A stretch of 64,000 bases of DNA from Vanessa cardui (GCF_905220365.1 NC_061134.1:6153001-6217000), one strand, 5' to 3'; shown: positions 12,004-22,407, counted from the stretch's first letter. Numbers and translations: made by a program. Notes: generated by a model not told the origin, from the sequence alone.

Positions 12004-12790
12004 TACACACAAGCCAAAATTCATGGAAAGGAAATATCAAGTAGTTTACGTAGTAGTAAATGTATTCACGCCATTATTCTAGTATGTACAAACAACCTGC
12101 TTAAAGGAAATAGCTATGATAAAATAAAAGAAAAACTTGAAATGTTACTTAAATGAGTCGTATTTTAACACCCAATATTATACGGGCAAATTAAGTTGTT
12201 ATTAGTATTTTGACACGCAACATTATACGTGTAATTTCAATTGGCTTTTTTGTATTTTTTTTTTGTATTGTGTTACAGTAAAAAAGGTTCTTTCGTTCTC
12301 CCTTTATGATACTCGAACGGTGCCTTTGTTGTATCGCATTCAATAAACGCAGACTTTGTCAATCAATCTATACGTCCGAGTACGACCAGCGTCGAACTTT
12401 TTGATTAATGCATCTATTCGGTCTGATGCAAGTTCATCTCTTGCTGTGTCAGAGTTTTCGGTTAATTTAAAAAAAATGTAATTTTTCGAATATGTAATAG
12501 AGCTGGGTATATAAAACATCGTGTTATTTTAATATGTGCTAGTTATCCTTACCTATGTTATGAATGTGAAAGTAATTTTCTCTTCTTGTTTTTATCTTTT
12601 GTTTCAACGGCTAATCCGATTTTGATGATGATGTGTTCCCAGCGGTCGATTTTAACAAAAAGATCGTAAGGTCAGGAGATACTATTGAACAGGTGTATGT
12701 AAGAGAACACAGTATGTTTCGTCTCGTAATCCGAAAGGATGGCAATCTGTCACGATCATAGAGAGCTCAGGGTTCAACGGCTTTTTTTTT
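12004..12790. other. AT-rich non-coding stretch
   Basis: Nothing recognisable as a gene. A piece at about 12590-12690 ('caacggctaatccgattttg') loosely resembles the family E core but is too short to call. Confidence 0.45.
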
Positions 12791-13074
12791 ATGGTATAGG
12801 TTGGCGGACGAGCATATGGGCCACCTGATGGTAAAAGGTCACCATCGCCCATAGACAATGACGCAGTAAGAAATATTAACTATTCCTTACATCGTTAATG
12901 TGCCACCAACCTTGGGAACTAAGATGTTATGTCCCTTGTTCCTGTAGTTACACTGGCTCACTCACCCTTCAGACCGGAACACAACAATACTGAGTACTGT
13001 TATTTGGCGGTAGAATAACTGATGAGTGGGTGGTACCTACCCAGACGGGCTCGCACAAAGCCCTACCACCAAGT
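12791..13074 (+). mobile_element. Repeat family C, copy 1 (apparently full length)
   Basis: Begins 'atggtataggttggcggacg' and ends 'ccctaccaccaagt', about 284 bp. It is preceded by a poly(T) run (12782-12790). Near-identical motifs in the same order occur at 54990-55266 and 42470-42732, and many decayed pieces lie elsewhere. It has no TIRs I can see and no coding capacity. It could be a SINE-like or other short non-autonomous element. The class is uncertain. Confidence 0.75.
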
Positions 13075-13853
13075 AAACTCTACACCTGCTTTTCAAATCA
13101 CTGAAGTATAGTAATGCGTCTGCATAACTGACAATTTCTTATCACATTAAAGCTTGAATCTAATCTTATAGATAATTAGTTTAATGAGAAATTTGGAATT
13201 TGATGAAGGAAACCTTAGGATTTATATATTGGAGGATTGGAGATCAACTAAAATATGCGTGGGAATCTGCAGGTGTAAACTTATCCATACAGGTCAGGTC
13301 TATACAGGTCGAGAAAAAATTCGAGATGATTCATAATATTTCATATATTAAATGATAATCTTAAATATGATTATGCCAGTGCAATTTGCACAGCTTAGCC
13401 ATTTTTTCAGTCAGTCAGTCAATTTCATTCAATTATTATTAGCCTCGATAACATGGTCTTACAATTTTATATAATAATAATAATAAATAAAAGAAATATT
13501 GTTTGGTGGTAGAATGTAATATGTATATGTTCTTAATTTCATATATAGATGTTTTATAATTTCATAATAATCTAGATGAGCATAAAATACACGTTCAATA
13601 TTAGTGAACGAATTTTATCAGTATAAATAAATGGAAGCGCATTAAAAAACCTTACGTGCCGAAGCGTCCACTCGGAACAAAAAGTAAGGTTAAACTTCCG
13701 TTGTCGACAAAAGGAAATTCAATAAGAACGAATTTCCCGTGATTTACGACTACTATTTCCTCGTTAAGACTTTAGAACCTTTTGCTCCGTCGTACATGAG
13801 ATTTCATTGCGAGCAAAACATTACTTACTTTATTTGATGGTTACTGTTTTTTT

Positions 13854-13975
13854 ATATATCATAGCTAGGCGACTAATTTGTCATCTGGTGGTAAATGGTA
13901 ACCTCTACCAAAAGACATTTGCACTGTAAGGATATTAAGTTTACATCACTTAAGCGTCGTCAACCTTAGTGACGC
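13854..13975 (+). repeat. Repeat family C, 5' fragment (old)
   Basis: 'atagctaggcgactaatttg', 'tcatctggtggtaaatggta' and 'cgtcaaccttagtgacgc' follow the order of the 5' half of family C (12791-12915), with many substitutions. Confidence 0.45.
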
Positions 13976-14474
13976 TGTTGTAGTAGGTGCGTTCTGTGCC
14001 TGGATTTAAATTGCTTCAATACTTTTCAAACAATCCTAAGTATAGTATAGTAGAATAGGTGGTATAAAAATAACAGTTACTGCTCATTATCGTTTCGCCT
14101 CCATATTATATAATATCTCAAAATATAATACAAAAAATAGCAAACTAAAACCAATAATTTTTAATAAGTAGAAAGTCGGGTCCAACCAATATCGACGCAT
14201 GGTTCATACTCGTTTGGAACAGGGCTGCATTAAGAATAATAAAAATAAAATTCACAATAAAGTTGCTATTATTATTATGCTAATTAAAGGGAAGTAGTAA
14301 TTAAAACTATAATAATTTATTACGAATGCAATGTTTCATTTACATGTCAAACTGTTTGCTTAATGTAATAACGTTTACAAAATATGCTAAAATATGTAGG
14401 GCGATTTTATTTTGAACATAAGGTAAAATAACCTTTTTAAAGCGACCTGTTTCGTATGAAAAACATGAACTTTA

Positions 14475-14700
14475 ATTACAAGGGCCTACCTTGCTCAACG
14501 AACGTTTGAATCCGGCGATTTAAAAGTAATACTCTCGCATTTTAATAACATTTATTTACGAAAGTGGATACGAAGCAAAATAATGAGGCAGCGTCGAGCG
14601 GCGCGTGAAGTCGGTTTCGCCGCGGCTGAAACAGTTGAAGCCGGCCGCTTTTAGAAGTCGCCCGACCGTGCCAGCGGATCTGTGGAAAATATTACGATAG
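14475..14700 (+). repeat. GC-rich duplicated segment K, copy 1
   Basis: Aligns with 32295-32495: 'aattacaagggcctaccttg'/'aattacacgtttccatcttg', 'tcaacgaacgttt'/'tcaacgaaacgtt', 'attttaataacatttattta'/'attttaataatatttattta', and 'cgcccgaccgtgccagcgga'/'gctcgactgtgccggctccg'. This copy carries an extra GC-rich block (about 14591-14650) absent from the other. No open frame runs through both. It may be an old repeat or a duplicated regulatory block. Confidence 0.5.
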
Positions 14701-15080
14701 TGTTTCATCCATGACTTTACCGTAAAAAAGATTAACTACCGAACGAATTGTACGTAATTGCACATTTGTTAAATATTACCTAGTTTTTCGACGCGACTTC
14801 GTCTGTATTGTCTGTTTTTGTTATTTAATAAAATACTTAATTATCATAGTTTTATTTAAAATGTACGAGTGTAAAAACGTCTTCATTTCATGAAGAGGTC
14901 TAAAAAATTAGAACACGGAACAAAAGTCTACTTGGTTCCTGATATCCCACGAAGATACCGGTTAAACAAAAATTAATTAATATGTAATGCCACATTTGTA
15001 TATTTATTGTTTTTCATTCCCGTATAATCAAAAGCACTTATGTTTCATTAAATATTTTTATTTATTACTTAAATTATTTA

Positions 15081-15232
15081 GAGATGAGATGGCGCAGTGA
15101 ACATGGAAACCTTAAACCAATCCAAATCCAGGCAAGAAAGACCAGCCAAAGTCAAACCCATGCGAGCACTACCGAATTTTTTAATTTCTTGCTCAGTGGT
15201 AAAGGAAAACATTGTAAGAAAACGTGAACACA
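15081..15232 (+). mobile_element. SINE family A, old diverged copy
   Basis: 'gagatgagatggcgcagtga' (A-box region), 'gtcaaacccatgcgagcact' (B-box region), 'tgctcagtggtaaaggaaaa' and 'cattgtaagaaaacgtg' follow the family A order, with substitutions and small indels. Confidence 0.5.
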
Positions 15233-15633
15233 TCTAACCTAAAATCACTGTTATTTTTGATTTTATGTCTCGTGTATTTAATTTGAAAAATTACTAGTCA
15301 CAGCGAGTAACTATGTATTATATACAGATATATAATTTATTTTCATAAATAATTATGTACAAATACAAATTAATAAGTAGCATATAAATCATGACCGCGT
15401 GGATTGATGGCGAGAATTTCAACGGCATTTCCGCATTAAATCTAAATTCCGATCCTCTGGGCGAAAAATTAATACTGCCTTTATATAGGTATACTTATTA
15501 CATAAATCAATTAGTGTATTTTAATTTTTTTAGATTTTTCTGTAAAAAATTATATTGATTTATCACGAAAAAGTTTTTCGATGATAAATTTTCCTTCTCG
15601 TTGGTCTAGGTTATATCCATGTTACCAGCATCC

Positions 15634-15731
15634 ATGCTGCAAGTCTCCTGGTGTTGCAGATGTCTATGGGCGTTGGTAGTCACTTTCCATCAGGTGAGCC
15701 TCCTGCTCGTTTTCCACCTATGTCATAAAAA
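15634..15731 (+). repeat. Repeat family D, copy 1 (3' end)
   Basis: 'ctcctggtgttgcagatgtc', 'tatgggcgttggtagtcact', 'ttccatcaggtgagcctcct', 'gctcgttttccacctatgtc' and 'ataaaaaa'. The same 3' end is present at 35190-35343, 62430-62609 and (inverted) 31828-31962. Variable 5' ends with a common 3' end imply a retroposed LINE or SINE tail. Confidence 0.7.
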
Positions 15732-15745
15732 ATATATATCAAGAT

Positions 15746-15803
15746 ATTTTAGATATATATATATATATCTAAAATCTCTCTCTCTATATATATATATATA
15801 TAT
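15746..15803. repeat. AT/CT microsatellite containing a perfect 30-bp palindrome
   Basis: 15746-15775 is a perfect palindrome centred in an (AT)n run (arm attttagatatatat). It is followed by CTCTCTCTC and a second (TA)n run. It lies exactly between the tail of repeat D (15731) and the head of SINE A (15814), so it probably grew from the D tail. Confidence 0.8.
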
Positions 15804-15813
15804 TTACTATAAA

Positions 15814-16084
15814 GAGTCGAGATGGCTCAGTGGTTAGAACGCGTGCATCATAACCGATGATTGCGGGTTCAAACCCAGGGTAGCACCACTGATTCATGTG
15901 CTTAATTTGTCTTTATAATTCATCCAGTGAGGAAACCTGAAACAAATTTCATAGAAATTCTGCCACATGTGTATTCCAACAACCCGCATTGGAACAGGGT
16001 GATGGAATATGTTCCAAACCTTCTCCTCAAAGGGAGAGGAGGCCTTTAGCCCAACAGTGGGAATTTACAGGCTGTTGTTGTTGA
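15814..16084 (+). mobile_element. SINE family A, copy 3
   Basis: A box (gatggctcagtggttagaac), B box (gcgggttcaaacccaggg), 'gtgcttaatttgtctttata', 'attccaacaacccgcattgg' and 'gggagaggaggcctttagcc', ending 'tttacaggctg' with a short (TTG)n tail. About 270 bp; a small piece around 'ctcggcggtgaagg' is lost. Confidence 0.85.
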
Positions 16085-18322
16085 CGAATAATCTAACTTT
16101 GCCTTATTGATGTTTCGTTGGTACGAAAACTTTTTATTGAACTGAGCGCTGAGCTACGAGTATATCCATTGGAATAATATTAAAAAAATACCTACAACTT
16201 GTAGATAATTAATATAATGATTTGAAAAAAAATCATTATTTTTTTATTCAACTTAGGTAAAATACTGGTCAACGATTAAAGTTTTAAAGATAACCTAACA
16301 TCTATATGTTCATAACATCTATATGGCTTGTAACAAATTTACTAAAATATAAATATAATATGTGCTAAAATTGTTAATGGAAAGTACTACTCGACAATTG
16401 CTTGATTTAACGAATAAACACTGCAACTGCCACTCAATGTACGAAGAAAAAAACACCAAATTATATGATTCTTTTTTTAATAAAGTTCATTTGTTTCTCG
16501 ACGGACTTACGCGTCTTTGCATTTCGTTTTTTCCTATTATTCGTTCGATTTTCATGGCTCCTCCCTAATTATGTTTTTCTCCGGTAGCTTGCCGATTCAA
16601 ATTTGATATTATATCAAAAGGCGCTTTGATAATTGCGGATATTTGAAAAAAAGTATACGAATCGGACAAATTGATTGCTTTCGTCGTTCTATCTGATCGT
16701 AGCTCCCAAATGGCTTCGATCAGTCAAAGTCAACGTTAATCCCTTCTTAATGAGTTCAACATTGTATAAGGCTTATACTTCAATAAGGGACATTTGTCAC
16801 GAAATGGAATCGATGTATGCGACGTATTACGTACTTCGATTTTGGTTAAAACATATCCACGATAGTCAAATAACAATTTTAAAATTTTATTAATCAGAAT
16901 TTGTGGTTCATTTTTTGTTTCTTTCATAAATAAGACCCTTCATATAAAAGACTTTTTTTTTATAAAATAACCTCAGTTCCAACGAAATAATTTTTATTAA
17001 AAGAGTACAACTGTCAAACGGCAATTTTCATCATTTGTTTAGATAAAAAGATAAAAGATAATAAAATATTTTTATATTTTTACCAGTTATCGGACCGTTT
17101 TCCTTGTTTTAATTAAATTTTTCTCATGATTGCTTTTATGTACTTCTGGCTATACTAGAAGCTACAAATCAAATTCGTTTGAATATTACATTTTGACATT
17201 GCTGTTTTCAATATTAGTTTTTTGTTACTTGTTTTCATAAACATAAAGTTTTTTACATAATATTTTTTACAAATCTTCTCAATATATTTTACATTACATA
17301 ATTTATAATACTATATACATAAGATTAATTTAATTTAATTTAATGAACCAGGTATGCTGTTTTTTGACACCAGATTATTGAATTGATAAAAACTGTTGAA
17401 TAACAGTGAAAGATAAAATTTAATCGTTAATAAATAATTGTCCATTAGTTAAAATGTAAAACAGTTCGTGAAATGATTTTTTCAAGCAAATGGTATTTTA
17501 ATATTTAAGTCACAGTGTAAACGTCTTGATTTAGATATATTTTATTTAATAAAGCTTTTATATTTCAATGGAAAATCTTTTATTAAAATTTATTAGCAAG
17601 TTTTGTTGCCTAGCAATCTAAAAATCGTAGTTTTGGTCCTGATACCTTCTGCTAAGTTGGATTGCCGCTTAATTAGAGGTATTTTCTTGAGAGTTAAAGG
17701 AGGAATATTCAGTAAATAAATTATGCCATGAGCACTCGTTTTCTTACTTAGCTTTCTCTCCTTAGTGACTCATTTAACATCGAAAAAAATAGCTATCTCA
17801 GAACACGTCTGTCGAGTAATTAGGACAAGTCTATTTCATATTTATTCCGTAAACTTATCAAGTGATTGGATATCGCCATTTCTACAAGGGGTAACGAAAA
17901 TTTCTCAAAGGAATCTCGGCGACGATTCCGTGATAAAAGTATTGTATTATTACTACTGCCCCGTCTGACTTTTTTTATATAATAATATATATTTTGTTTA
18001 TCAGTCATTGTTTGTATAAATATGTTGCGTGATTTATTTGGATAAGAATTGTACTTAAAAATTTTATTTCCACAGAGTCAAGTAAAACGATAAATAATTT
18101 AGAACTAAAAGTCAAGAGGACCTCAGCTATAAAGTAGCGATAACGAGTAATTTATGTACATAATAATCAAATAGATGATTATGAATACTCTCAAGGCAAA
18201 CATTTAGCGTACACAAACAAGGCTGTTCCTGAAACTTTTCTAAGTAATAGCTATTATATGGCTGTATATTATTTGACTTCTTTGTTTCCCTTAAATTAAA
18301 GGATGTTATAACATACATACAT
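16085..18322. other. AT-rich non-coding stretch
   Basis: No gene recognised. Frames at 16362-16568, 16675-16893, 16736-16927, 17765-17968, 17820-18008 and 18127-18318 overlap each other on opposite strands and look like chance. A piece at 16620-16835 weakly resembles 10655-11040. A (TTTAA)n run lies at 17329-17344. Confidence 0.5.
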
Positions 18323-18384
18323 AACCGAAATGGCCCAGTGGTAAGAACGCGTCAATTTTAACTGAAGACTGCGTGTGCAAGCCT
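18323..18384 (+). mobile_element. SINE family A, copy 4, 5' piece (interrupted)
   Basis: 'aaccgaaatggcccagtggt' and 'aagaacgcgtcaattttaac' are the A-box half of family A. The copy is cut in its B-box region by the R1-type LINE and resumes at 20387. Confidence 0.8.
18371..18384 (+). repeat. Target-site duplication, left copy
   Basis: gcgtgtgcaagcct is identical to 20373-20386. The last T merges with the poly(T) run, so the true length is 13-14 bp. It is host SINE sequence duplicated by the LINE insertion. Confidence 0.9.
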
Positions 18385-18396
18385 TTTTTTTTTTTT

Positions 18397-18666
18397 CTCG
18401 CTGGAAAAACGCTTTACGCGCTTCCCCCACTTGATGGAAAGTGGGGGGGTGTGTGGGACTCCCCGGAGCCCTGGACGCTGAGTGCGCCCAAGTACGCCGG
18501 GTTTACCCACTAAAAAACCAGCGGTACCCTCTGCGTCTTTCGACGGACGCCACGGGATCGCTTACGCATGCTACCGTGACGCCCTGACGGACGGCCCACC
18601 TATGCGGGCCTCTTACACCTAGGGGTGATTCCCGGGGTACTGGGACCCCCCTAGTCCCTGCGGCGC
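18397..18666 (-). other. 3' UTR of the R1-type element
   Basis: The 270 bp between the ORF2 stop codon and the poly(A) tail. It has C/G homopolymer stretches (18423-18447 region) and the block 'gcatgctaccgtga', with 'cacctatgcggg' nearby (plus-strand letters). Both blocks recur at 28500-28680. No further open frame. Confidence 0.8.
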
Positions 18667-19506
18667 CTATTGAGGCGGTGGGAGAAGGTGCGCGTAGCGC
18701 CTTTTCCTTCTCCCCGGTCGTCTTCTGCGGAGCGAGTCAGCGGCGGCACTCTCTTCCCGCTCCCGCTCCGCGGCTTCCTTCTGCGACATGACACTTTCGC
18801 AGAAGGAGCGCATCTCCGACCAGCACATCTCGCTACCGAGCATGGCGTTGATGATGCTCGGCAGCGAAAGGTCTCCGCCCATAGTCGCCGCAAGGGTGTG
18901 CCTCTGGGGCCCCCACGCAGCACACTCGTACACGGTGTGGTACGCCGTATCCACTGGCGCACCACACTCGTGGCAGGAGGGTGTCTCCTCCCGCCGCGCT
19001 ATCCCGTGCAGGTACTTACCGAAGCATCCGTGTCCAGTAAGTACCTGCGTCATTCTGTACGACAGTGTGCCGTGCTTCCTCTCGACCCAGCGACTCAAGT
19101 GGGGACGGATCGCCTCCACTGTCGCTAGGCCCGCCGTGGGTGACCCCAGATCTTCCTGCCATCGGACGATCAGGGCTTGCTGGGCTAGAGCCCTGATCCG
19201 CCCGATCTCCGCCGACCCTGGACGTTCGCCGCGGTCCCTTGCCTCGACCCGGAACCGGTACACTTCCGCGAGCACCTCCGCCTGGAGCTCCCAGGGCGGA
19301 TCGCCCGCGAGAAGTGTCGCCGCAGTCCACGACACCGTACGGTACCCTCTGATGCCTCTCACCGCTATGACCCTCTGCGGCTTCCGCAGCAGGGCCCGAT
19401 TTTTAGTGGTGAGGGCATCTATCCAGATCGGGGCACCGTAAAGCGCCATCGACCTCACTACGTCGGAATAGAGACGCCGGCATAGTGACCCCGGCCCCCC
19501 CACATT
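18667..19506 (-). pseudogene. R1-type ORF2, C-terminal part with zinc finger
   Basis: Encodes the region after the reverse transcriptase of an R1-group ORF2. It starts at the re-entered frame ('GGPGSLCRRLYSDVVRSMAL') and ends at the natural stop beside the 3' UTR. A CCHC-like finger (C-x2-C-x8-H-x4-C) lies at 18975-18922, about residues 177-194 of this segment, and is expected to bind nucleic acid during target-primed integration. The tail is Arg/Lys-rich. The part upstream is in another frame (see 19507-20372), so this cannot be translated with the reverse transcriptase. No start codon is expected here. Frames on the opposite strand (18670-19128, 18788-19441) and in the third frame (18651-18965, 19016-19330) are GC-rich shadows. 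Confidence 0.88.
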
Positions 19507-20372
19507 GCCTCGGGCCGAGTTGGATAAAATGCTGCCCGAAGCTCCATCGACCGTCCAGGATCAGGCCCAGATACTTCATCTGGGCCTGCACCTTGATCAC
19601 CGTCCCGTGGACGGTGATACTCGCACCTCATGGGGGTCCTTTCCGTGGACCGTGGAAGAGGAGGGCCTCCGTTTTGGATATGGAGACCCTCAAGCCCAGC
19701 TTTTCCATGCGGTCCACGGTGAGAGCCGTTCCGACTTCGGCGAGGCGAGCCGCCTCCCGGAAGTCCCGCCCAATCGCCGTGACGAGGGTGTCGTCAGCGT
19801 AACACAACACCCCCATCCCGGGAAGGACGGGAGCCCGCAGGAGCCAGTCGAATCCGACATTCCACAGAATTGGGCCGAGAACCGACCCCTGTGGAACGCC
19901 GCAGCTCACTCGATGCCGGATGAGCCTCCCATCGACCCCCGCCCAGAGGATCTCCCTGTCCTGGAGGTACGCCTCCAACAGCCTCCTGAGATAGGACGGC
20001 ACCTCATGGTATCGAAGTGCCTCCCGTATAGTCTCAAAGGGGAGACTGTTGAAGGCGTTAGCCACGTCGAGCGAAACCGCCAAGACGACTTGCCCCTGGG
20101 CCACCGCTTCCGTGGTCCGAGTCTTCAGGGCGTCCAGGGCGTCGACCGTCGACCGGCCTGCCCTGAACCCGTACTGAGCCTGCGAGAGACCCGGACCGAC
20201 CTCCTCGAGGTGCTGAACGAGACGGGCTGCGAGGATCTTCTCGAAGAGTTTTCCAGTCTCGTTCAGCAGCACGATTGGCCTGTATGCCGAAGGGGAATCC
20301 AACGGCCGACCTTCCTTCGGCAACAGGACCAACTTCCCTTCTTTCCAAGGCTTCGGAAACTGCCCACTGAAC
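19507..20372 (-). pseudogene. R1-type reverse transcriptase, 5'-truncated with premature stop
   Basis: The reverse transcriptase motif blocks of non-LTR elements appear in order: a LVLLPKEG...YRPIVLLN region, QYGFRAGRSTVDAL, the first catalytic aspartate in SLDVANAFNS, GVPQGSVLGP, the catalytic YADD at 19801-19790, the KTEAL lysine block, and MKYLGLILDG. The reading frame is open from the truncation point to a TGA at 19630-19628. It resumes in the same frame to about 19507, where the sequence changes frame relative to the C-terminal part. By comparison with R1-group proteins roughly eight residues seem to be missing between 'LGPR' and 'NVGGPG', so a short out-of-frame deletion is more likely than a single-base slip. 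The catalytic residues themselves are intact. The opposite-strand frames (19485-19802, 19505-20398) are shadows. Confidence 0.92.
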
Positions 20373-20386
20373 GCGTGTGCAAGCCT
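20373..20386 (+). repeat. Target-site duplication, right copy
   Basis: gcgtgtgcaagcct, identical to 18371-18384. It marks the 5' (truncated) boundary of the minus-strand LINE at 20372. Confidence 0.9.
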
Positions 20387-20435
20387 GGCAAAGAGTAACG
20401 AAATTTTTCATGTGCTTGTGGTGCTTATAGTCATT
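20387..20435 (+). mobile_element. SINE family A, copy 4, 3' piece (interrupted)
   Basis: 'aaatttttcatgtgcttgtg' followed by 'gtgcttatagtcatt' continues the family A order (tttcatgtgctta...tttataattcat) directly after the target-site duplication. The rest of the SINE is lost. Confidence 0.7.
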
Positions 20436-21319
20436 ATTCCTTTTGTACTATATAGTGAAATAAAACTAGTAGAAACTAGTATGTGTCGAGTGCAATTTTG
20501 ACACATGTTTGAATATTAATAGATTTAACTCTTGATGTTCTTCTTAAAAAGAGAAGAAGGCATTTAGAAGGTTGCATTTCATTAGGACATTTCCAAGCTG
20601 TTTAGTGCTAAGAGTTTTTCTTAAAAATATTATAAATATTTTTAGCAGAATTAATACCAAAATGCTAGAAATTTTATTTCAAGTTTAACTTGGCGTGTGG
20701 TTGCGAAAAGTTGGAGAACGCTTTTAAGAACGTCCGTCCATTCAAACTAGTATAATATCAAGGAGAAAATATTTTTACAGAGCTTCTGAAAAGTCTTCAT
20801 GCGGTAGGATGTTTTTTTTTATACAATATATTATTTCTCCGTAATATAAATATTATGCAATCCATTCCATAAATTAAATAAACAATAAATATAAATTGTT
20901 GTCATTTAAATATAGCTATCTCATGTATGTGATAGATTATTAACTTCGAACATTAAAGATATATTAATATTTTTTTATTGAATAGATTAAACAACATGAC
21001 ATGACCCATTTTTTAATCATCTACGAAGAGTGAGATTATGCTTGAAAATTAATTATTATTATTCGTTATTCATATATGTATATATCTTCGCTAATTTCCG
21101 ATTTTACTTTATTGTTTATTTATTGAATTTGTCATACATTTGTGATACAACATGTTAAAGTAACAGCCTGTACAATATATTTCATAATAATCTAAACGAA
21201 AAGTTGCAAGACGATATATATTTATTTCATTCTGAAATTTAATAAGTAATAAGTTTTTTTTACTTTAGCAATGAACAAATATTGAAGGTATGTGATTGCG
21301 CTCATGAATTGAAAAGTGG
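20436..21319. other. AT-rich non-coding stretch
   Basis: No recognisable repeat or exon was seen. Confidence 0.5.
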
Positions 21320-21462
21320 TTCGTTTGCCTTCGCAGCGGTATAAATTTTTAAGAGTTTCAAAAGATATTTGAAGAGGGTCGTGAGAATATTGAAATGCGG
21401 AAAGTAATAGAGGTAAAAATCGCCAATTCGTCGAGATGCACGAACTCTACTGACAAATTCTA
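21320..21462 (+). repeat. Duplicated segment F, copy 1
   Basis: Shares a 28-bp identical core (21381-21408, starting gtgagaatattgaaatgcgg) and similar flanks with 28138-28280: 'ataaatttttaa', 'aaagatatttga', 'cgccaattcgtcgagat' and 'gcacgaact'. A minus-strand frame (21302-21538) runs through this copy, but I could not carry it through copy 2. Confidence 0.65.
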
Positions 21463-21634
21463 TTGATACAAGTGCATGAAGTCTCAGACGTAAAGTTAAG
21501 AGGAATTCCAAGCATTGACGCTGTATCAAATTAAACATAATTTGTTTTTTGTTTTTTATAAAAAAAGTGTATATTATAAATATTTTTTTAATATAAACTT
21601 TTTTTAATAATAAATTATAAGAGTTGTATGTAAT

Positions 21635-21948
21635 GAATCGCGTATATTAATTATTTTTTAAACATCCCGACGTTTCGAGCACTTTACAGTGTTCGTGGTC
21701 ACGGGTAGACTAAGATGACATTTGTCTATTTGAAGAACAAAGGAAATATTATTAACAACTACCGCCAATGATTTCCCAATTGATATCTTGAGTAACGTTC
21801 CGGTTGCACGCAGAAGGCACTAACTGTATCTTTAGGTCTTGCAGTCTGTTGGATTTGGGATTTTAAATTTTTAATAAGTGGACCCCAGGTGTTAGAAAGT
21901 CACCAAAAAACGTCGGGATAATTAAAAATTAATTAATATACGCGATTC
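21635..21948. mobile_element. MITE-like element with about 40-bp terminal inverted repeats
   Basis: Left arm 21635-21675 (gaatcgcgtatattaattat ... cccgacgttt) and right arm 21905-21948 (aacgtcgggataattaaaaa ... tatacgcgattc) are near-perfect reverse complements. The roughly 230-bp interior is non-coding and includes 'cgacgtttcgagcactttac' and 'gtggtcacgggtagac', a motif order I recognise from lepidopteran short inverted-repeat elements. It would depend on a transposase encoded elsewhere. The outermost ends and target-site duplication are unclear. Confidence 0.75.
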
Positions 21949-22407
21949 AAATCCGTTATAATTAGTTTTATTTAAATTAAAAGAGGTCGGTTTACTTTGA
22001 ATAAAATTTAGTCGTATATTTTAACTGTGAACAATGAATGTATTAGGGTACTTTGATTTAAAAAGACTGCTAGTAAAATATCGATCATATTATAGAAAAT
22101 TGGAAGAATATTTTAAACAAGGCTTGATATTTCTGACATACAAGCTTCTGTCAGGCGTGCGTTGAAAGGACTTTTTAGTTTTCCCTGTAAAAAAATACCT
22201 GACAGGACTCACGCGCGACCTAATGTCCTTTGATACTACGTCAGTAACCTACACTAAAGTGCCAACGACAGTCAGCTAGAATACAGTAGAGAAAAATGTA
22301 ACAACTAAAATAGTGTAGTGCTTATATTGGAGCGATATATACATATTGAAATATTGTTGACAATTCCATTTACAAAATAGTAATTAATAAAGAAAATAAT
22401 ATAAAAA

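Larger units (their letters stand above)
18385..20372 (-). mobile_element. R1-group non-LTR retrotransposon, 5'-truncated, inactive
   Basis: About 1.99 kb on the minus strand, GC-rich against an AT-rich surround. It holds the reverse transcriptase part and the C-terminus of ORF2, a 3' UTR, and a poly(A) tail (T run 18384-18396 on the plus strand). The ORF1, endonuclease and 5' UTR regions are absent. Truncation falls just before the 'QFPKPWKEGK' region of the reverse transcriptase. A 14-bp target-site duplication flanks it (18371-18384 and 20373-20386). R1-group features seen are the GVPQGS and YADD boxes and a CCHC-like finger downstream of the reverse transcriptase. Family-level naming (R1, Waldo, TRAS, SART or other) needs a database comparison. 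The insertion site is a SINE, so this copy is not at the rDNA or telomere targets used by some R1-group members. Confidence 0.93.

Noticed and set aside
15814..16084. tRNA gene call suggested by A- and B-box matches (also at 9484, 10054, 41021 and 46404)
   Set aside because: The boxes are heads of SINE family A. The downstream SINE body follows in every copy, and no cloverleaf with paired acceptor and anticodon stems is formed.
19505..20398. A 297-codon plus-strand frame, the longest in the window, with others at 18670-19128 and 18788-19441
   Set aside because: They lie antisense to the R1-type ORF2, which has all the reverse transcriptase motifs. GC-rich coding DNA has few stop codons on its opposite strand, so long shadow frames are expected.
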